This document shows positions 9,084 through 18,662 of a stretch of DNA of 36,093 nucleotides, one piece after another. The notes beneath the pieces were generated by a model. The model was given only the letters and a program-made list of their open reading frames with translations. It was not told the DNA's origin and searched no databases. The stretch is from Bacteroidota bacterium (GTDB lineage: Bacteria; Bacteroidota; Bacteroidia; Bacteroidales; UBA10428), in the NCBI GenBank assembly GCA_003252385.1, contig QKEH01000164.1, positions 1 to 36,093 on the forward strand, read 5' to 3'. Numbering within the stretch: the first letter of the stretch is position 1; each line of letters begins with the position of its first letter. The translations under genes and the position numbers were made by a program.

Positions 9084-12023
9084 ATGGATAATAGCAAGGC
9101 TACACGACTAAGTAAAATTGCACGGGAATTTAATGTGGGGATATCCACTATTGTGGAATTTCTGCATAAAAAAGGTGAGGTGGTGGATACTAACCCCAAC
9201 ACCAAAATTTCTCCACAACAATATGAAATGTTGACCAGTGAGTTTAGCTCCGATCTGAGCATCAAGAAAGAGTCGGAAAAAGTTAATCTACGGAGTATCA
9301 AGGAGAAGAAACAAACCGTTTCCATTAACGACATTCCAGTCAGTGAAGAGGACAAAGCCGACGACCAGGAGGAACTCCTGATAAAAGGCACCCAGGTTAC
9401 CGGCGATATTTACCATCACCGCTCCAAGGAATTGGAAAGTCCGAAGGTACTGGGTAAAATTGATCTGGAACCAAAGAAAAAAGCTCCGGTGGAAGAAGTA
9501 AAAGAGCCACTGCCTGTGAAGGAAGAAGTTGCCCCGGAACCCAGAATTGAAAATGTGGAAGTACCGCTGGAAAAACCGGAAGAAGCACAAGTTAAAGTGG
9601 TAGGTAAAATCGATCTGGATGCCATGAACCAGCGCACCCGTCCGGTTAAAAAGGGCAAACAAAAAGAAACCGATAAAGAGGAAGAAACCGCCAAAGAGCA
9701 ACCCGTCCGTGCCCAGGAAAAAACCCGCGAAGTGGAAACTCCCCGCGTAGCAGCGGCAGTTCCCCAATCCGGGCAGAAGCCGGTCGAACCTGTCAAGGTG
9801 GAAAAACCGGTTGAACAGGATGTTCCGGAAATAATCCGTGCCAAAGTAGAAAAACTGAGTGGCCCCACCGTACTGGGTAAAATTGAACTACCCACCAAAC
9901 CAACCCGAACATCCGGTTCCGACGGATCGTCGTCTCCCGATAAAAAGAAAAAGCGCAAGCGAATCCGAAAAGATAAAATCAACCTCGAGGAAGCCAACAA
10001 GCAACCACAACGCCCGGGTACTCCCGAACGCAATGGTGAACGCAATACCGAACGTAATGCCGAACGCAACACCAGTGCTGATGCCCAGAAGAAAAAGCGC
10101 AAAGGTAAAACACTCAAGCCGGAGATCAGCGAAGAAGATGTTCAAAAGCAAATTAAGGACACCTTGGCCCGCTTAACCAAAAGCAAATCACGCGGAGCGA
10201 AATACCGTCGCGAAAAGCGCGAATGGGTAAGCCAGAAGATGCAGGAAGAATCCGAACAGAATGAACTGAAAAAGAATATTCTGAAGGTTACCGAATTTGT
10301 GACCGTTGCCGAACTGGCCACCATGATGGATTTACCACCCACCCAGATTATTTCCACCTGTATGAGCTTGGGGCTCTTCGTGAGCATCAACCAACGGCTC
10401 GATGCCGAAACGATGGCGGTGCTGGCAGAAGAATTTGGTTTCCAACTCGAATTTGTAAGCGTTGAACTTCAGGAATCCATTGCCGAGGAAGAAGACTCCG
10501 ATGAAGATCTGAAGGATCGTCCCCCTATTGTTACCGTAATGGGGCACGTTGACCATGGTAAAACCAAACTCCTCGATTACATCCGGAATGCCAACGTGGT
10601 AGCCGGTGAGGCCGGAGGTATTACCCAGCATATCGGAGCCTACAGTGTGGAGCTCGAAAATAAACGCAAAATTACCTTCCTCGATACTCCGGGACACGAA
10701 GCGTTTACCGCCATGCGTGCCCGCGGTGCTCAGGTAACTGACGTAGCCATTATTGTGGTGGCTGCCGACGATGGTATTAAACCACAAACCATTGAAGCCA
10801 TTAACCACGCCCAGGCAGCTGGTGTTCCCATGGTTTTTGCCATCAATAAAATAGATAAACCCACCGCGAACCCCGACAAGGTAAAAGAGGAACTCGCGAA
10901 CATGAATATACTGGTTGAAGACTGGGGCGGAAAGTATCAGTCACAGGACATTTCAGCCCGGGACGGACTTAATGTAGCCTCGCTGCTGGAAAAAGTACTC
11001 CTCGAAGCGGAATTACTGGAACTCCGGGCCAACCCCGACAAAGCTGCCATTGGAACCGTGGTGGAATCGGCTCTCGACAAGGGTCGTGGTTTCACCACCA
11101 CCCTGCTTATTGAAGGCGGAACCCTTCGATTGGGCGACATTGTACTGGCCGGAGTTCAAATGGGTAAGGTGAAAGCCATGTACAACGAAAGAGGTAATGC
11201 CATTCAGGAAGCAGGCCCTTCCACCCCGGTAATGATACTGGGTCTTGGCGGCGCACCGCAGGCGGGCGACAAGTTCCATGTGATGCGTTCGGAGAAAGAA
11301 GCCAAAGAAATTGCGAACAAACGTGAGCAACTTCAGCGCGAACAGGGTCGTCGTACCCAAAAACACATTACACTCGACGAAATTGGCCGCCGTATTGCCA
11401 TTGGCAACTTCCAGGAGCTCAACATTATTGTTAAGGGCGACGTGGATGGTTCCGTAGAAGCCCTTTCCGATTCACTCATCAAACTGTCAACTGAAGAAAT
11501 TCAGGTAAATATCAAGCACAAAGCCGTTGGTCAGATTTCGGAAGCCGATATTCTGTTGGCAGCCGCTTCCAACGCCATTGTTATTGGATTCCAGGTTCGT
11601 CCGTCGCTAAGTGCCCGAAAGCTGGCCGAGCGCGAAGAAATTGATATCCGCCTGTACTCCATCATTTACGATGCCATTGACGAAATCAGATCGGCCATGG
11701 AGGGTATGCTTTCTCCCGAAATCAGAGAACAGATTACCGCTACACTCGAAATTCAGGAAGTGTTCCGGATCACGAAAGTGGGTACCATTGCCGGTTGTAT
11801 GGTTAAAGAAGGAAAGATCAAACGAACCAGCAAAGTCCGGATCATCCGCGATGGTATTGTAATATATACCGGTGAACTGGGATCGCTCAAACGCTTTAAG
11901 GACGACGCGAAGGAAGTAGTTGCCGGACTGGATTGCGGTTTGAATATTGAGAATTTTAACGATATCAAAACCGGCGATGTGGTGGAAGCCTTCGAAACTT
12001 TTGAAGTTAAAAAAACACTCTAA
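9084..12023 (+). CDS. infB: InfB, translation initiation factor IF-2
   Basis: GTPase that brings initiator tRNA to the 30S subunit and promotes subunit joining. The 979 residues start with a short IF2 N-domain ([18 protein letters not shown]), followed by a long charged linker up to about residue 380 with a V[LV]GKI[DE]L motif three times (near 110, 172 and 265). The GTPase motifs are G1 GHVDHGKT (about 487-494), G3 DTPGHE and G4 NKID; the beta-barrel domains II and IV with the C1 domain follow. A 12-nt tandem repeat lies in the linker. It closes the rimP operon; a terminator follows at 12044. Confidence 0.98.
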   Translation: MDNSKATRLSKIAREFNVGISTIVEFLHKKGEVVDTNPNTKISPQQYEMLTSEFSSDLSIKKESEKVNLRSIKEKKQTVSINDIPVSEEDKADDQEELLIKGTQVTGDIYHHRSKELESPKVLGKIDLEPKKKAPVEEVKEPLPVKEEVAPEPRIENVEVPLEKPEEAQVKVVGKIDLDAMNQRTRPVKKGKQKETDKEEETAKEQPVRAQEKTREVETPRVAAAVPQSGQKPVEPVKVEKPVEQDVPEIIRAKVEKLSGPTVLGKIELPTKPTRTSGSDGSSSPDKKKKRKRIRKDKINLEEANKQPQRPGTPERNGERNTERNAERNTSADAQKKKRKGKTLKPEISEEDVQKQIKDTLARLTKSKSRGAKYRREKREWVSQKMQEESEQNELKKNILKVTEFVTVAELATMMDLPPTQIISTCMSLGLFVSINQRLDAETMAVLAEEFGFQLEFVSVELQESIAEEEDSDEDLKDRPPIVTVMGHVDHGKTKLLDYIRNANVVAGEAGGITQHIGAYSVELENKRKITFLDTPGHEAFTAMRARGAQVTDVAIIVVAADDGIKPQTIEAINHAQAAGVPMVFAINKIDKPTANPDKVKEELANMNILVEDWGGKYQSQDISARDGLNVASLLEKVLLEAELLELRANPDKAAIGTVVESALDKGRGFTTTLLIEGGTLRLGDIVLAGVQMGKVKAMYNERGNAIQEAGPSTPVMILGLGGAPQAGDKFHVMRSEKEAKEIANKREQLQREQGRRTQKHITLDEIGRRIAIGNFQELNIIVKGDVDGSVEALSDSLIKLSTEEIQVNIKHKAVGQISEADILLAAASNAIVIGFQVRPSLSARKLAEREEIDIRLYSIIYDAIDEIRSAMEGMLSPEIREQITATLEIQEVFRITKVGTIAGCMVKEGKIKRTSKVRIIRDGIVIYTGELGSLKRFKDDAKEVVAGLDCGLNIENFNDIKTGDVVEAFETFEVKKTL
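10026..10073 (+). repeat. Four 12-nt tandem repeats in the IF-2 linker
   Basis: Units begin at 10026, 10038, 10050 and 10062, each close to GAACGCAATxxx. They encode four E-R-N-x tetrapeptides in the disordered charged linker of IF-2. The period is a multiple of three, so copy-number changes would keep the frame. Confidence 0.8.
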
Positions 12024-12043
12024 TCAAGTGGCACAATACGTAG

Positions 12044-12073
12044 AAAGGCTCGTTGATGTAACGGGCCTTTTTT
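12044..12073 (+). terminator. Intrinsic terminator after infB
   Basis: Stem AAAGGCTCGTT (12044-12054) and AACGGGCCTTT (12060-12070) with one G-U pair, loop GATGT, then a run of six T ending at 12073. The queG ATG at 12078 follows only 4 nt later. Confidence 0.85.
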
Positions 12074-12077
12074 GGAT

Positions 12078-13010
12078 ATGACCCTTACCAAATCCGATAT
12101 TGCCCAAAATGTTAAGAGAATAGCCCAGGAATTGGGCTTTACCGAGTGTGGCATTACACCTGCCCGCCACCTCGCCCACGATGCCGAACACCTTAAGCAT
12201 TGGCTGAACAAAGGCATGCATGCAAACATGTCTTATATGGAAAATCACTTCGACAAACGCACCCATCCCTCGCTCCTGGTTCCGGGTGCCAAAACGATAA
12301 TTGTCGTCCTGCTCAATTATTATCCTGGCAGGTTGCAACCCACCGAGACCTATCAGGTGGCTAAATACGCTTATGGCCGCGATTACCACGTTGTCATGAA
12401 AAACAGGCTGCACGAATTCCTGCAACAGATTCAGCATCAAATTACCCCGGTGGAAGGCCGGGTTTTTGTGGATTCTGCCCCCGTTCTGGAACGCGCACTG
12501 GCCGCGGAAGCCGGCTTGGGCTGGATAGGCAAAAACGGCAACCTGATTTCCCCCAAATGGGGCTCGTTCTGCTTCATCGGCGAATTGATGGTAGATGCAG
12601 AAATGGAATACGATGAGCCCATGAAGGACTCCTGTGGCAGCTGCACCCGTTGCCTTCAGGCCTGTCCCACGCAGGCTCTGGTAGCACCCAAACAGCTCGA
12701 CAGCCGCAAATGCCTGTCCTATTGGACCATTGAACACAAGGGGCCTTTCCCCGACGAAATCGCCGGCACGCTCCAAAATCGAATTTTTGGATGTGATATC
12801 TGTCAGGATGTTTGCCCCTGGAACCGTAAAGCGGTTGCAAACCAAATTGCCGACTTCCAGCCTTTACCCTCATTCCTGACCCTGACGAAAAAGGATTGGA
12901 ACGAACTTTCCCTTGAAAGTTTTGAGCAACTGTTCAACCAGTCGGCCCTTGCACGCAGCCAATACCAAGGGCTTCTGCGTAACATCCACGCTCAGGAGGC
13001 AGCCCGGTAA
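12078..13010 (+). CDS. queG: QueG, epoxyqueuosine reductase
   Basis: Cobalamin- and Fe-S-dependent reductase that makes queuosine from epoxyqueuosine in tRNA, the last step of the pathway. The 310 residues hold the family motif DSAPVLERALAAEAGLGWIG near the middle and two ferredoxin-like cysteine clusters: CGSCTRCLQACPTQAL, and CDICQDVCPW some 60 residues later, which together bind two 4Fe-4S clusters. The frame is open from a TTG at 12072, but this lies inside the infB terminator, so the ATG at 12078 is preferred. The protein ends soon after the second cluster, without the HEAT-repeat tail of longer QueG proteins. No promoter of its own was seen. Confidence 0.95.
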   Translation: MTLTKSDIAQNVKRIAQELGFTECGITPARHLAHDAEHLKHWLNKGMHANMSYMENHFDKRTHPSLLVPGAKTIIVVLLNYYPGRLQPTETYQVAKYAYGRDYHVVMKNRLHEFLQQIQHQITPVEGRVFVDSAPVLERALAAEAGLGWIGKNGNLISPKWGSFCFIGELMVDAEMEYDEPMKDSCGSCTRCLQACPTQALVAPKQLDSRKCLSYWTIEHKGPFPDEIAGTLQNRIFGCDICQDVCPWNRKAVANQIADFQPLPSFLTLTKKDWNELSLESFEQLFNQSALARSQYQGLLRNIHAQEAAR

Positions 13011-13136
13011 AATGGGGCTTGCAAATCGGTATTTTCATGTGCGCTTTTTTACCTGAACAACTGGCATTCAGACTAAAAAACTGTTTCTTTGCAGTTCAAA
13101 CCTAAAGCGAAATTTCTTCACTCAATTGCCGTTATC

Positions 13137-16100
13137 ATGAACTATAAAACCTTACTAGCCGTAAGCATTCTATCCCTTTTTCCAGTCATCACAGCACATA
13201 CCCAGGTTGCTGTAACCGGCGTTGTGCTTTCGCACGAAGATATTTACATGAACCCGGGCACAACGTATCAACTGGCCGCCCAGGTACAACCCCTCACAGC
13301 CACTGACAATACCATAACATGGAGTACCCTGACAGGCACTATCGCCACCGTGAACAATGGTGCCGTTACCGCACTGGTATCGGGTTCGGAACAAATTGTG
13401 GTTACCACTCTCGACGGATCCTTTACCGATACCTGTACGGTACATGTGGTGGATCACCCCTTGTATGCCGTGGAGGCCGAAAGTTATACCAGCACGGGTG
13501 GCCTCCTCAGTAATACCACCTGGGGTGGTACCGGCTATGGCGTCAATGTTTCCTCCTACGGTATAAATTATGTTAACAATGGCGATTCCGTCATGTATAG
13601 CTTTTCGCTTCCGGAAAGCGGGATCTATCAGCTGATCTATTCCATTTCCACGCCAAGCGATCAGGCAGAAATCAAAGCCTATATCGACCATCGGCTCGTG
13701 TCCACCGATCCGGTGACCAACAACCGAAAATGGGACAGTTACTACAGCCTGCTTTCTGGCGAAACCACCGGGTGTGAGGCAGGCCCACATACCCTGAGCC
13801 TGTATGCCAGCGGCACCAATCCCTGGCAATGGAACCTCGATCGTATTCAATTCCTGAAAACCGCCAACCTTACCATTCCGGTGGAAAGCATCCAACTGAC
13901 CCCCGAACAGGTTACCCTGCAATTAGGTCAAAATACCTCACTGTCCCACAGTATTCTGCCTGCCAATGCAACCAACCAACAGGTAAGCTTCCGCTCCGAA
14001 AACCCGGCTGTAGCCAATGTAACCAACCTGGGGGCGGTGAGCGCGATATCAGTTGGCTCAGCCCTTGTGGTAGTTGCCACCAGCGACGGCGGTTTTAGCG
14101 ACACCTCCCGCATAACGGTTACCGGTATCCCGGTTTCCGGTATTTCCGTAACTCCTTCCACCGATACCCTTATCCTGGGGCAAACCTTGGTTCTAACGGC
14201 CTCCCTAAGTCCCATCAATGCCACGGACGACACCATAGTATGGCATTCCGTTAACCCACTGAAAGCTTCGGTGAGCCAAACCGGTTTGGTAACGGCTATC
14301 GATACAGGATGGGTTTCTATCGTGGCTACCTCGCACGATGGTAATTACCCCGATTCCTCCAGGATATACATTCAACGTATTGCCGTGGAAACCCTGCAGG
14401 TGACTCCGGATTCGCTATCCCTCCGGTTGGGCGATCAGGCTGATCTTACCGCCGTTCTTCTGCCCGCAAATGCAACCAATAAGCAATACACCTGGCGATC
14501 CGATAGCCCCGAAATTGCCAGTGTGAACTCCTCCGGACAGGTAAATGCCCTGAGCCTGGGACTGGCGCACCTCATTGCCACCGCTACCGATGGCGGTTTA
14601 AGCGATAGCTGTACGGTTACGGTAACTGGCATTCCGGTGGATAGTGTGCGGGTACTCCCCGAATCGGACACCCTGAAAATTGGAGCCAGCCTGATACTTC
14701 GTGCCACGGTGTATCCGGCCAACGCCAGCAACCCAACTGTAAGCTGGCAATCGTCCAACCTCAATGTGGCCCGGATTGACACCAACGGAAAAGTATCGGC
14801 ACTTCAGGCCGGCACAGCCACCATCGTAGTTCATACCAGCGATGGGAACCATACCGACACCACCCGCCTCCTTATTGTTCCGGTGGCCGTAGAAAGCCTG
14901 GAACTACTTCCTGCCCGACTTACCCTGCATGTAGGCGACACCCAAACCATTCAGGCAGTGGTTCTGCCCGATACGGCAACCAACCGAAACCTATCCTGGC
15001 GATCGACCCAGATCGCAGTGGCCACAGTCAGCCAAACAGGCCGGGTAACCGCACTCACCGAAGGGCTAACCAGCGTAATAGCCACCACGCAGGACGGACA
15101 CTTTACGGATACCGTACGCCTTACTGTGGAGCGCATACCCGTGCAGTCGGTTTCCATCAGTCCCAACCAAAGTACGCTCCTGATTGGGGACCAGCTCCGG
15201 TTCGAAGCTATCGTCACCCCTTCCAATGCCACCTATCCGGGAGTTTTGTGGGCATCAGACAATAACGCATGCATTCAAATTGACCAGCTAGGCAACGTTC
15301 GGGCTCTGGCCGAGGGCACCTGTACCTTACGGGTAACCACCACCGATGGAGGTTTTACCGCATCGGCATCCATCACGGTGCATCCTATTCATGTTAACAG
15401 CATCAGCTTGTCTCCCGGTGAACTGGTGCTTCAAATTGGAGAGGAAACTAATTTGACGGCAATCATAAACCCACAGAATGCCACCAACCCCAACTACTCC
15501 TGGTTTTCGGAAAATACCAGCATTGCCCACGTGGATAACCTGGGCAGGGTTAGTGCCATAACCCTGGGCGAAACCTACGTGGTGGTAACTACCGAAGATG
15601 GTTCGCTTACCGATACCACTTTCATTACCGTTACGGGAATACAGGTTATAGGAATCAATCTGGAACCGGACGTTCTTAACCTGCTGGATGGCGACACCTA
15701 CAACCTTACTGCAGGCATACTACCTGTCAATGCCAGCGACCAACGCATCCTGTGGAGCGTCGATAGTTCGCAAATTGCCCTGGTAACTGATAACGGACAG
15801 GTCACTGCTACGGGAGTTGGACAAGCCATAGTGAAGGCCACCAGTCGCGATGGCCATTTTAGCGATAGTACGCAGGTTATCGTTTCGGCACGCCCTGTAG
15901 ACAATGTTCGGGTATTCCCCTCCTTCTATTCGCTGAAAATTGGCGATACCATACGATTAACTGCCCGCATAACACCTGCCAATGCTACCAACCGACTGGT
16001 TTCGTGGGAAACCCAGGCGCCATCCATTGCATCTATAACCTCCGATGGCCTGTTAACGGGACTGGCCGTAGGCAACACCGTCATTCAGGTTACTACCCTC

Positions 16101-16409
16101 GATGGGGGATTTTCGGCATCGTCTACCATTCAGGTGGTTAACACCAACGCGATCAACCTTTTTGAAGGATCCCGGTTGAAACTGTTTCCCAATCCGGCAA
16201 GCCAGTCCATTACTCTGAACGGGCTCCTTGCGAAAACTCAAACTTTACGTATTATTACCGCGCAGGGAGCCTTGGTGTTTTCCGAAACTGTTGACGACAA
16301 AACCGAATTTACCATCGCCATAAACCAGCTTCGTAGCGGTTGGTACATTTTGGTAGTTCAATCGGAAGACGAACTCCACCACCTCCCGTTCAGCAAAACA
16401 GAACCTTAA
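13137..16409 (+). CDS. T9SS-exported BIG2-repeat protein with CBM6-like domain
   Basis: Large secreted surface or extracellular protein of 1090 residues. A signal peptide (MNYKTLLAVSILSLFPVITA) is followed by one BIG2 Ig-like domain (about 24-108), a domain of about 135 residues resembling carbohydrate-binding module family 6 (from AVEAESYTS to WQWNLDRIQFLK, about 111-245), then nine BIG2 domains of exactly 84 residues each. A C-terminal T9SS type A sorting domain ends it (LKLFPNPASQSITLNG and a terminal strand with GWYILVV). No catalytic domain is visible, so binding or adhesion to a polysaccharide is an inference from the module type. The frame is open from a TTG at 13089; the ATG at 13137 gives the signal peptide. 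A near -7 box, TTTCTTTG, lies at 13084-13091. Confidence 0.88.
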   Translation: MNYKTLLAVSILSLFPVITAHTQVAVTGVVLSHEDIYMNPGTTYQLAAQVQPLTATDNTITWSTLTGTIATVNNGAVTALVSGSEQIVVTTLDGSFTDTCTVHVVDHPLYAVEAESYTSTGGLLSNTTWGGTGYGVNVSSYGINYVNNGDSVMYSFSLPESGIYQLIYSISTPSDQAEIKAYIDHRLVSTDPVTNNRKWDSYYSLLSGETTGCEAGPHTLSLYASGTNPWQWNLDRIQFLKTANLTIPVESIQLTPEQVTLQLGQNTSLSHSILPANATNQQVSFRSENPAVANVTNLGAVSAISVGSALVVVATSDGGFSDTSRITVTGIPVSGISVTPSTDTLILGQTLVLTASLSPINATDDTIVWHSVNPLKASVSQTGLVTAIDTGWVSIVATSHDGNYPDSSRIYIQRIAVETLQVTPDSLSLRLGDQADLTAVLLPANATNKQYTWRSDSPEIASVNSSGQVNALSLGLAHLIATATDGGLSDSCTVTVTGIPVDSVRVLPESDTLKIGASLILRATVYPANASNPTVSWQSSNLNVARIDTNGKVSALQAGTATIVVHTSDGNHTDTTRLLIVPVAVESLELLPARLTLHVGDTQTIQAVVLPDTATNRNLSWRSTQIAVATVSQTGRVTALTEGLTSVIATTQDGHFTDTVRLTVERIPVQSVSISPNQSTLLIGDQLRFEAIVTPSNATYPGVLWASDNNACIQIDQLGNVRALAEGTCTLRVTTTDGGFTASASITVHPIHVNSISLSPGELVLQIGEETNLTAIINPQNATNPNYSWFSENTSIAHVDNLGRVSAITLGETYVVVTTEDGSLTDTTFITVTGIQVIGINLEPDVLNLLDGDTYNLTAGILPVNASDQRILWSVDSSQIALVTDNGQVTATGVGQAIVKATSRDGHFSDSTQVIVSARPVDNVRVFPSFYSLKIGDTIRLTARITPANATNRLVSWETQAPSIASITSDGLLTGLAVGNTVIQVTTLDGGFSASSTIQVVNTNAINLFEGSRLKLFPNPASQSITLNGLLAKTQTLRIITAQGALVFSETVDDKTEFTIAINQLRSGWYILVVQSEDELHHLPFSKTEP
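13875..16142 (+). repeat. Nine in-frame 252-nt BIG2 repeats without indels
   Basis: Units start at 13875, 14127, 14379, 14631, 14883, 15135, 15387, 15639 and 15891 and each spans exactly 252 nt (84 codons). Most start with [IV]-x-V and contain LP-x-NAT-N...W and T-x-DG-x2-[TS]D. The units are clearly diverged in DNA, so this is an old array kept at fixed length. Confidence 0.95.
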
Positions 16410-16650
16410 GCCGGTTCGTAGTTGCACCATATTGGGAAATCAGGCTGAATGAGAACCGGCCCATGCTGTAATCATTCACCCCTCTGCTATCCGTGAATTC
16501 ATGGGAAACCAAGGCACTGCCAACGTTTTCCAGGTTTTCCCGCGAGTTCATGCTATCGAATTGCATTCCACCGTTGAAGACAGCAACACTGGGTGAAATG
16601 ACCTTGCCAAAGGCCGTACCAAGCGGAATCCAGTGATTATCCGGGATGTT
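16390..16650 (-). pseudogene. Possible gene remnant, unidentified
   Basis: An open frame on the minus strand of some 85 codons fills the gap between the BIG2 gene and the hydrolase gene and overlaps the BIG2 gene end by 20 nt. Its translation looks like protein (for example GKVISPSVAVFNGGMQF and DYSMGRFSFSLISQYGATTN) and codon choice resembles the neighbours. There is no suitable start codon: upstream the frame runs into the hydrolase promoter and gene. I read it as the tail of a lost gene, but cannot name the family, and a chance open frame is possible. Confidence 0.3.
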
Positions 16651-16653
16651 TCG

Positions 16654-16661
16654 TATCTTTG
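16654..16661 (+). promoter_or_regulatory. Putative promoter (-7 box) of the hydrolase-GSCFA pair
   Basis: TATCTTTG matches TAnnTTTG. The region 19 nt upstream has no clear TTTG. Transcription from here would start near 16668, which rules out the ATG at 16646 and favours 16691 or 16724. Confidence 0.5.
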
Positions 16662-16690
16662 CTACCCAACAAAGGTTACTGCCTTTAAAA

Positions 16691-17653
16691 ATGTTCAATA
16701 ACCTATTAATACCCATTTCAGCAATGCTTAAGAGTGAAGTTCTGCGCAAACAAATAGCAAGAGAGCACGTGGAGAAACATTGGAAAACGAGAGATGGAAT
16801 CTTGCTGTATTCCCAGTCCTGGTGCCCGGCCACCCGGTCGAAAGGAATAATTCTGCTGATACACGATTTGGGGGAACACAGTTCCTGCTATACCGACTGG
16901 GCCAGTCAATTGGCTACACAGGGCTATCAGGTTCTGGCTCCGGATCTCCGCGGTCATGGCCGTTCGGAAGGAACACGAGGGCATTTGGCCCACCTGAATG
17001 GAGTACTGAACGACCTGCTGCAAATCACCGAATCCCTGCGGGAGGAGTATCCCGAAACACCCCTGTTTCTTTATGGTCAGGGAATGGGTGCCATGCTCGG
17101 TCTGAATATGCTCATACGAACACCCCTTGCGCTGGGAGGAATAGTGTGTAGCGCACCGTGGCTCGCACTCAGCCACGAACCCAACCGGCTGGCGCAATTC
17201 CTGATTACTGCCGCCAGCAAACTGATGCCCCGTATCCGGATTCAAAGTCCCGTGCATCCTCAGCTCCAATCCGGCGATTTGCGCACCGTGCGGGCTTATC
17301 AAAAAGACCCGATGTGCCAGCACACACTCAGTTGCCGCTTCTTTACCGAACTTCAATCGGCAGCAGCACAGGCTGCTTTAAGCAAGTATAAAATCAATAT
17401 CCCCCTGCTGGTGATGCATGGAAGCAACGACGACTTTACCTCGTGTAAGGCTTCGGGAGAGTTTGTACGCAACACTTCCCGGAAAACCCGTTTTATCGAG
17501 TGGCAGGGAGGATACCATGCCTTACATACCGGCTGCATGCAGGAAGAAGTGCTGCAAAGTGTAATAGATTGGCTGAATCAGCAAAGTTCCGATGCAATTA
17601 AAACCACTGCCCATGACTCCATTGCAAACCCGGGTTCAGGTTTCCGAGCCTGA
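16691..17653 (+). CDS. Alpha/beta-hydrolase homologue lacking the catalytic serine
   Basis: Resembles the monoacylglycerol lipase/lysophospholipase family (Hydrolase_4): TRDGILLYSQSW, then LIHDLGEH, LAPDLRGHGRSEG, and near the C-terminus HGSNDDFTS and GGYHALHTG, which carry the expected acid and histidine. The nucleophile motif, GHSMGG in the family, reads GQGMGA here (codons at 17075-17089), so the serine is glycine 131. The oxyanion motif HG is HD (residues 58-59). It is thus probably not an esterase of the usual kind and may bind a lipid or partner instead. The gene has no frameshift. The ATG at 16724 (MLKSEVLRKQ) is an alternative start. It overlaps the GSCFA gene, so the two are translated together. 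Confidence 0.8.
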   Translation: MFNNLLIPISAMLKSEVLRKQIAREHVEKHWKTRDGILLYSQSWCPATRSKGIILLIHDLGEHSSCYTDWASQLATQGYQVLAPDLRGHGRSEGTRGHLAHLNGVLNDLLQITESLREEYPETPLFLYGQGMGAMLGLNMLIRTPLALGGIVCSAPWLALSHEPNRLAQFLITAASKLMPRIRIQSPVHPQLQSGDLRTVRAYQKDPMCQHTLSCRFFTELQSAAAQAALSKYKINIPLLVMHGSNDDFTSCKASGEFVRNTSRKTRFIEWQGGYHALHTGCMQEEVLQSVIDWLNQQSSDAIKTTAHDSIANPGSGFRA

Positions 17654-18587
17654 TTTTCGAATCGATTATTCCTCCCGGTTGTTTTTTATCGGATCCTGCT
17701 TTGCCGACACCATGGGCAGGCGGATGCAAAAACTGAAATTCAACACCTGTGTAAATCCGTTTGGCGTGTTGTACAACCCGCACTCCATTGCGCAAAACCT
17801 GTTACTCCTACTCCAAAAAAACGAATTTACCCCGGAAGATCTTTCCTTCCATAACGAATTATGGTTTAGCTTCTCCCACTACACGCTGTTCTCGCACACC
17901 GATCCAAAGCACTACCTGAAAATCATCAACGCAGCATTCGATGCCGCCAAAAAACAGATCAGCTCCACCAACGTGCTGAGTATCACCCTGGGCACCTCCT
18001 GGTACTATACACTCCGGGAATCGGGTAAACTGGTGGCCAACTGCCATAAGTTGCCTGCGGATCGCTTTCAGCGGAGCTTTTCCAAACCCGAACATTCCTT
18101 TCAGGTGCTGTTCAACGCTTTAAAGCATATCCAGGAAATTAATCCCGGGATACAGGTGCTGTTCACAGTGAGTCCGATCCGACACTGGAAAGATGGGGCG
18201 GTGGGAAACCAGCGCAGCAAATCGGCACTGATTCTGGCCATTCAGGAACTGGAAGAAAAGCTGGATAATGTGCACTATTTTCCTGCTTACGAACTTTTTA
18301 TGGACGAATTGCGCGACTACCGGTTCTATGCCGCGGACATGCTCCATCCCTCCGAAATGGCCCAGTCAATAGTCTGGGAACGCTTTAGTTCAGCCTATCT
18401 GAGCCCTGAAAGCCTCCAACTCAGCCATCGCATCCAAAAATTACGCGAAGCTTTGGCGCATCGCCCGCGCTTCCCGGAGACCCATTCCTATCAGTCGTTT
18501 GTAGCCGCTACCCGAAACAAGTTCTCGGAGCTTGAAAAGGAATTTCCTTTTTTGAACTTCGATGAAGAGTTACAGAACCTCTGCTAG
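17613..18587 (+). CDS. GSCFA domain protein
   Basis: Member of the GSCFA family (named after its conserved peptide), related to SGNH/GDSL hydrolases and often tied to polysaccharide modification; its reaction is not established. The motif LFFIGSCFADTMG is near residue 25 and a late block with ADMLHPS supplies the Asp and His expected of an SGNH-type site. Length is 324 residues. The ATG at 17592 is possible but 17613 gives the family-like beginning MTPLQTRVQV. The start overlaps the hydrolase gene by 41 nt, which points to translational coupling. No signal peptide. Confidence 0.87.
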   Translation: MTPLQTRVQVSEPDFRIDYSSRLFFIGSCFADTMGRRMQKLKFNTCVNPFGVLYNPHSIAQNLLLLLQKNEFTPEDLSFHNELWFSFSHYTLFSHTDPKHYLKIINAAFDAAKKQISSTNVLSITLGTSWYYTLRESGKLVANCHKLPADRFQRSFSKPEHSFQVLFNALKHIQEINPGIQVLFTVSPIRHWKDGAVGNQRSKSALILAIQELEEKLDNVHYFPAYELFMDELRDYRFYAADMLHPSEMAQSIVWERFSSAYLSPESLQLSHRIQKLREALAHRPRFPETHSYQSFVAATRNKFSELEKEFPFLNFDEELQNLC

Positions 18588-18589
18588 TT

Positions 18590-18619
18590 TGTTTAATATT
18601 TTATCGAAATAATTAAACA
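18590..18619. promoter_or_regulatory. 8-bp inverted repeat upstream of the TonB receptor gene
   Basis: TGTTTAAT (18590-18597) and ATTAAACA (18612-18619) are perfect inverted repeats with a 14-nt spacer, starting 2 nt after the GSCFA stop and 44 nt before the receptor ATG. AT-rich, with no T tract typical of a terminator; it may be an operator. Confidence 0.3.
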
Positions 18620-18662
18620 TTCACTGGCTGCACGGTGTTTCTGTTTCATAAACCAGAAAAAC

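Noticed and set aside
12072-12077. TTG start for queG
   Set aside because: It lies in the T tract of the infB terminator; the ATG at 12078 gives a normal beginning.
13875-16142. Regular repeats that might be taken for a CRISPR or satellite array
   Set aside because: Units are 252 nt, diverged and protein-coding (BIG2 domains); no short identical repeats with spacers.
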